The position numbers were made by a program, and so were the translations under genes. From Desulfovibrio sp. (GTDB lineage: Bacteria; Desulfobacterota; Desulfovibrionia; Desulfovibrionales; Desulfovibrionaceae): a stretch of 64,000 bases of DNA. Shown here piece after piece: positions 62,327 through 64,000 of this stretch. The notes below the pieces were generated by a model that was given only the letters and a program-made list of their open reading frames with translations, made no database searches and was not told the DNA's origin. The DNA lies in contig NZ_JAHZCJ010000003.1 in NCBI RefSeq assembly GCF_019422935.1, positions 124,001 to 188,000 of the forward strand. The letters run 5' to 3'. Position 1 is the stretch's first letter. Each line of letters opens with the position of its first letter.

Positions 62327-63330
62327 GCCGTGCCCGCCTGCAACCGCCGGAACTTCAAGGCCAGAATATCGCGCAGGCTGTTCACATCGTTGCTTTCCAC
62401 AAAATCCCAGCCCACCCATTTGAGTTTTGCCCCTGCGGGCAACTGCGAGGGGCGCGAACCGTCCACAGGGATGAACCAGGCGGCGCTGTCTATGCCGCCA
62501 AAGCCATTGGCAAAAAAGTCCAGCACCGGGGCCAGACGCGCTTTTTCTGATTTTTTTGCCAGCAGATAGAGGGGGCTTGCGGCTGCGCCGTCCTCGGGCC
62601 AGACAATTTCCACATGCTCCGGAAGTTTGGTGCTTTCGGCAAAAAACAGGGGGATGATAAAGATGCCCCCGGCATCGGGCGCGGCGGTGCCGCAGACCTT
62701 TGCCATACGCGAGGAGTGCATGAAGCTTTTGATGTTGGCGGCAAGCCCGGTAACCCCCGGTTCGCCAAAATCCTTGTACTGGTTGAGCAGCACGGCATCA
62801 GCCATGTCGTCGCCATCGCCGCACATGACAATCTGCCCGCGATAACGGGGATTCATGAGGTCTGCCCAGTTTTTCGGCGCTGGCAGGCCGTCCAGCTTTT
62901 TGTGGTCTACCAGAAAAATGTACGGAGTCACGCCGTAGATGGTATAGGCCCCGGCGGGGTCAATCAGTCCGGCATCGGCGTACAGAGGGTTCAGCACGCG
63001 GGGCTGCACGCTTTCAAAAATGCCCGTGTTGACAAAACGCCGCACAAATTCACCGCGCCAGAAGTCGCCGTAGCCAATGGACGCTATAACGGCGGGCAGC
63101 TTGTTTGCGTCAGATTCCATATACAGCGGGTCGTAAGGATCAACCGAGGTGCAGCCCATGGGGATATGCGCCGTCAGGGGCGGGGTTGCCGCTGCGGCAA
63201 TGGCCTCGATTTGCTCCTTGACCACAAGCTTTACCGGGCAGGGGGCATAGAGCAGCAGGTCGGTTTTGCCCATAACGGGGATGTCATCCTGCTGCTGCAA
63301 TGCCTGCATGAGATGTTCAAGCCTTTTCAT
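62314..63330 (-). CDS. Solute-binding-protein-like protein without a signal peptide
   Basis: A 338-aa protein with the fold pattern of iron/phosphonate-type periplasmic binding proteins (YTIYGVTPYIFLVDHKKL, PKNWADLMNPRYRGQIVM, GGIFIIPLFFAES). It starts MKRLEHLMQALQQQDD, with no hydrophobic signal, lipobox or twin-arginine motif, so it should be cytoplasmic. An early Cys is in YAPCPVKLV and another in PMGCTSVDP, and two more in VMCGDGDD and KVCGTAAPD. GAGG precedes ATG 63330. It is the first gene of the module, 121 nt after a promoter-like inverted repeat. Confidence 0.85.
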   Translation of the reverse strand: MKRLEHLMQALQQQDDIPVMGKTDLLLYAPCPVKLVVKEQIEAIAAAATPPLTAHIPMGCTSVDPYDPLYMESDANKLPAVIASIGYGDFWRGEFVRRFVNTGIFESVQPRVLNPLYADAGLIDPAGAYTIYGVTPYIFLVDHKKLDGLPAPKNWADLMNPRYRGQIVMCGDGDDMADAVLLNQYKDFGEPGVTGLAANIKSFMHSSRMAKVCGTAAPDAGGIFIIPLFFAESTKLPEHVEIVWPEDGAAASPLYLLAKKSEKARLAPVLDFFANGFGGIDSAAWFIPVDGSRPSQLPAGAKLKWVGWDFVESNDVNSLRDILALKFRRLQAGTACVS

Positions 63331-63456
63331 GGTGCCTCTTTCCGCAAAAAGTTTGGGAACCGCTCTGGGTAGAGCAAGGAACATGCCGATGCAAGGCTCA
63401 GCTCAACATACCGATATGTAAGTTAATTTACCTTTCACCCTCAGCCGGAGTCCAAA

Positions 63457-63493
63457 CAATATTGTACCGCGACCACAGTTCGATACAATATTG
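63457..63493 (-). promoter_or_regulatory. Inverted repeat overlapping a candidate promoter of the SBP-GTPase-ATPase module
   Basis: CAATATTGTA (63457-63466) and TACAATATTG (63484-63493) form a perfect 10-bp inverted repeat with a 17-nt spacer. Read on the minus strand, TTGTAT (-35) lies in one arm and TACAAT (-10) in the other, 16 nt apart. A regulator bound to both arms would cover the promoter. The wide spacing resembles sites of tetrameric metal regulators such as NikR, but the sequence is not a known NikR box. Confidence 0.55.
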
Positions 63494-63535
63494 GCGCGCA
63501 GTACGGCACATGCGGGGGCAGTCTGTGAAGTACCG

Positions 63536-64000
63536 CTAATCCAGCGCGCTGAAGAGCAGCATGATGTTCAGCACGGTCACGATGCCCGTGAGCGTGTAGA
63601 GCAGCAGCTTTGTGCCCTTGCCGTTGGCGTATTTGCCCATGACCTTGGGGGACGATGTCAGCGCAACCAGCGAAACCATGGTGATGGGCAACTGCACAGA
63701 AAGAGCCATCTGCGAAAGCAGCAAGCCCTTGAAGGGGTCGCTGGTCAGCCAGATGAGCACAAGGCCGCAGCCCAGCGAGCCAACAATGCCCATGACGCTG
63801 TGCTTGTCCTTTGTATTGTAGGCCTCGCCCGCCATGCCCGATGTCATGATGCCGCCCGCCATGCCCGAGGTGACGGACGAGGCCACCCCGGCAAACAGCA
63901 GGGCCACGGCAAAAATCACGGAGGCGTTGTCGCCCAGCAGGGGTTTAAGCAGGTCGCGGGCCTGTTCAAGTTCCGTCACGTGCTCCCCCGCTGTCCAGAA
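63536..64000 (-). CDS. Nramp-family divalent metal transporter, C-terminal fragment
   Basis: Reading frame is open from the right edge; 154 codons plus stop are present. The peptide matches the end of Nramp/MntH proteins: LLKPLLGDNASVIFAVALLFAGVASSVTSGMAGG, then SQMALSVQLPITMVSLVALTSSPKVMG and two final membrane spans. Nramp proteins take up Mn2+ or Fe2+ with protons. The diagnostic DPGN and MPH motifs lie outside the window. It is upstream of, and on the same strand as, the SBP-GTPase-ATPase module, 205 nt away. Confidence 0.85.
   Translation of the reverse strand, partial: FWTAGEHVTELEQARDLLKPLLGDNASVIFAVALLFAGVASSVTSGMAGGIMTSGMAGEAYNTKDKHSVMGIVGSLGCGLVLIWLTSDPFKGLLLSQMALSVQLPITMVSLVALTSSPKVMGKYANGKGTKLLLYTLTGIVTVLNIMLLFSALD

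Noticed and set aside
1..64000. CRISPR arrays, prophage genes, insertion sequences, rRNA or tRNA genes
   Set aside because: No regularly spaced repeats, transposase or phage proteins, or cloverleaf/rRNA sequences were recognised anywhere in the window.

Overview
The window looks like a chromosomal segment of a Desulfovibrio-type sulfate-reducing deltaproteobacterium (Desulfobacterota). This is an inference from gene content and a GC-rich, Gram-negative gene style: HypD/HypE hydrogenase maturation, a Hyf/Ech-like membrane oxidoreductase, a four-gene glycine cleavage system with split GcvP, ThyX, Cache-type two-component signalling and an iron-containing alcohol dehydrogenase. Almost the whole window is coding. 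I see no rRNA, tRNA, CRISPR array, prophage or intact insertion sequence.

Layout. 1-88: start of an Fe-alcohol dehydrogenase (minus) with an AT-rich upstream region. 0.6-6.6 kb: a 999-aa membrane protein of unknown function, then a three-gene envelope operon (zinc-ribbon/Yip1 protein, helical protein, lipoprotein). 6.8-9.2 kb: a yybP-ykoY manganese riboswitch with its terminator ahead of a CaCA-family cation antiporter, then a secreted DUF3298-like protein. 9.3-15.2 kb: uvrC, trpB, thyX and an O-antigen ligase-like gene. 15.3-20.8 kb: a NYN-domain protein, a polar amino-acid ABC transporter with two tandem binding proteins, and mnmA. 21.7-27.5 kb: gcvT-gcvH-gcvPA-gcvPB and tatD. 27.7-36.1 kb: UDP-glucuronate decarboxylase, then a six-gene complex built like hydrogenase 4/formate hydrogenlyase whose large subunit has lost the usual NiFe cysteine ligands. 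36.3-37.9 kb: a Tim44-like protein and a thioesterase.

38.1-44.6 kb (minus): a TauE-type exporter, a small membrane protein and five signalling genes (Cache kinase, two stand-alone receivers, a kinase-like protein without an ATPase domain, a receiver-kinase hybrid) that look like one phosphorelay. 45.6-48 kb: a LuxR-type regulator and MgtE. 48.4-52.2 kb: nadC-nadA-nadB. 52.3-57.8 kb: an unknown periplasmic protein, an rRNA methyltransferase, a class V aminotransferase, a DUF1844 protein and argC. 58.1-60.7 kb: hypD-hypE and a 63-aa orphan. 60.8-64 kb (minus): an Nramp metal transporter, then three overlapping genes encoding a solute-binding-like protein without a signal peptide, a UreG/HypB-like GTPase and an ABC ATPase, with no permease.

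Two intergenic repeat families stand out. A unit of about 0.8 kb lies at 20.8-21.6 kb and, inverted, at 44.8-45.6 kb; it carries a long hairpin whose loop is identical in both copies while the stem arms differ and still pair. A second family of roughly 75-105 nt hairpins appears near 24.7, 57.8, 58.0 and 60.3 kb. The most novel items are the cysteine-less Ehr-like complex, the permease-less SBP/GTPase/ATPase module with a paired operator, the TauE-linked phosphorelay and the covarying hairpin repeat.
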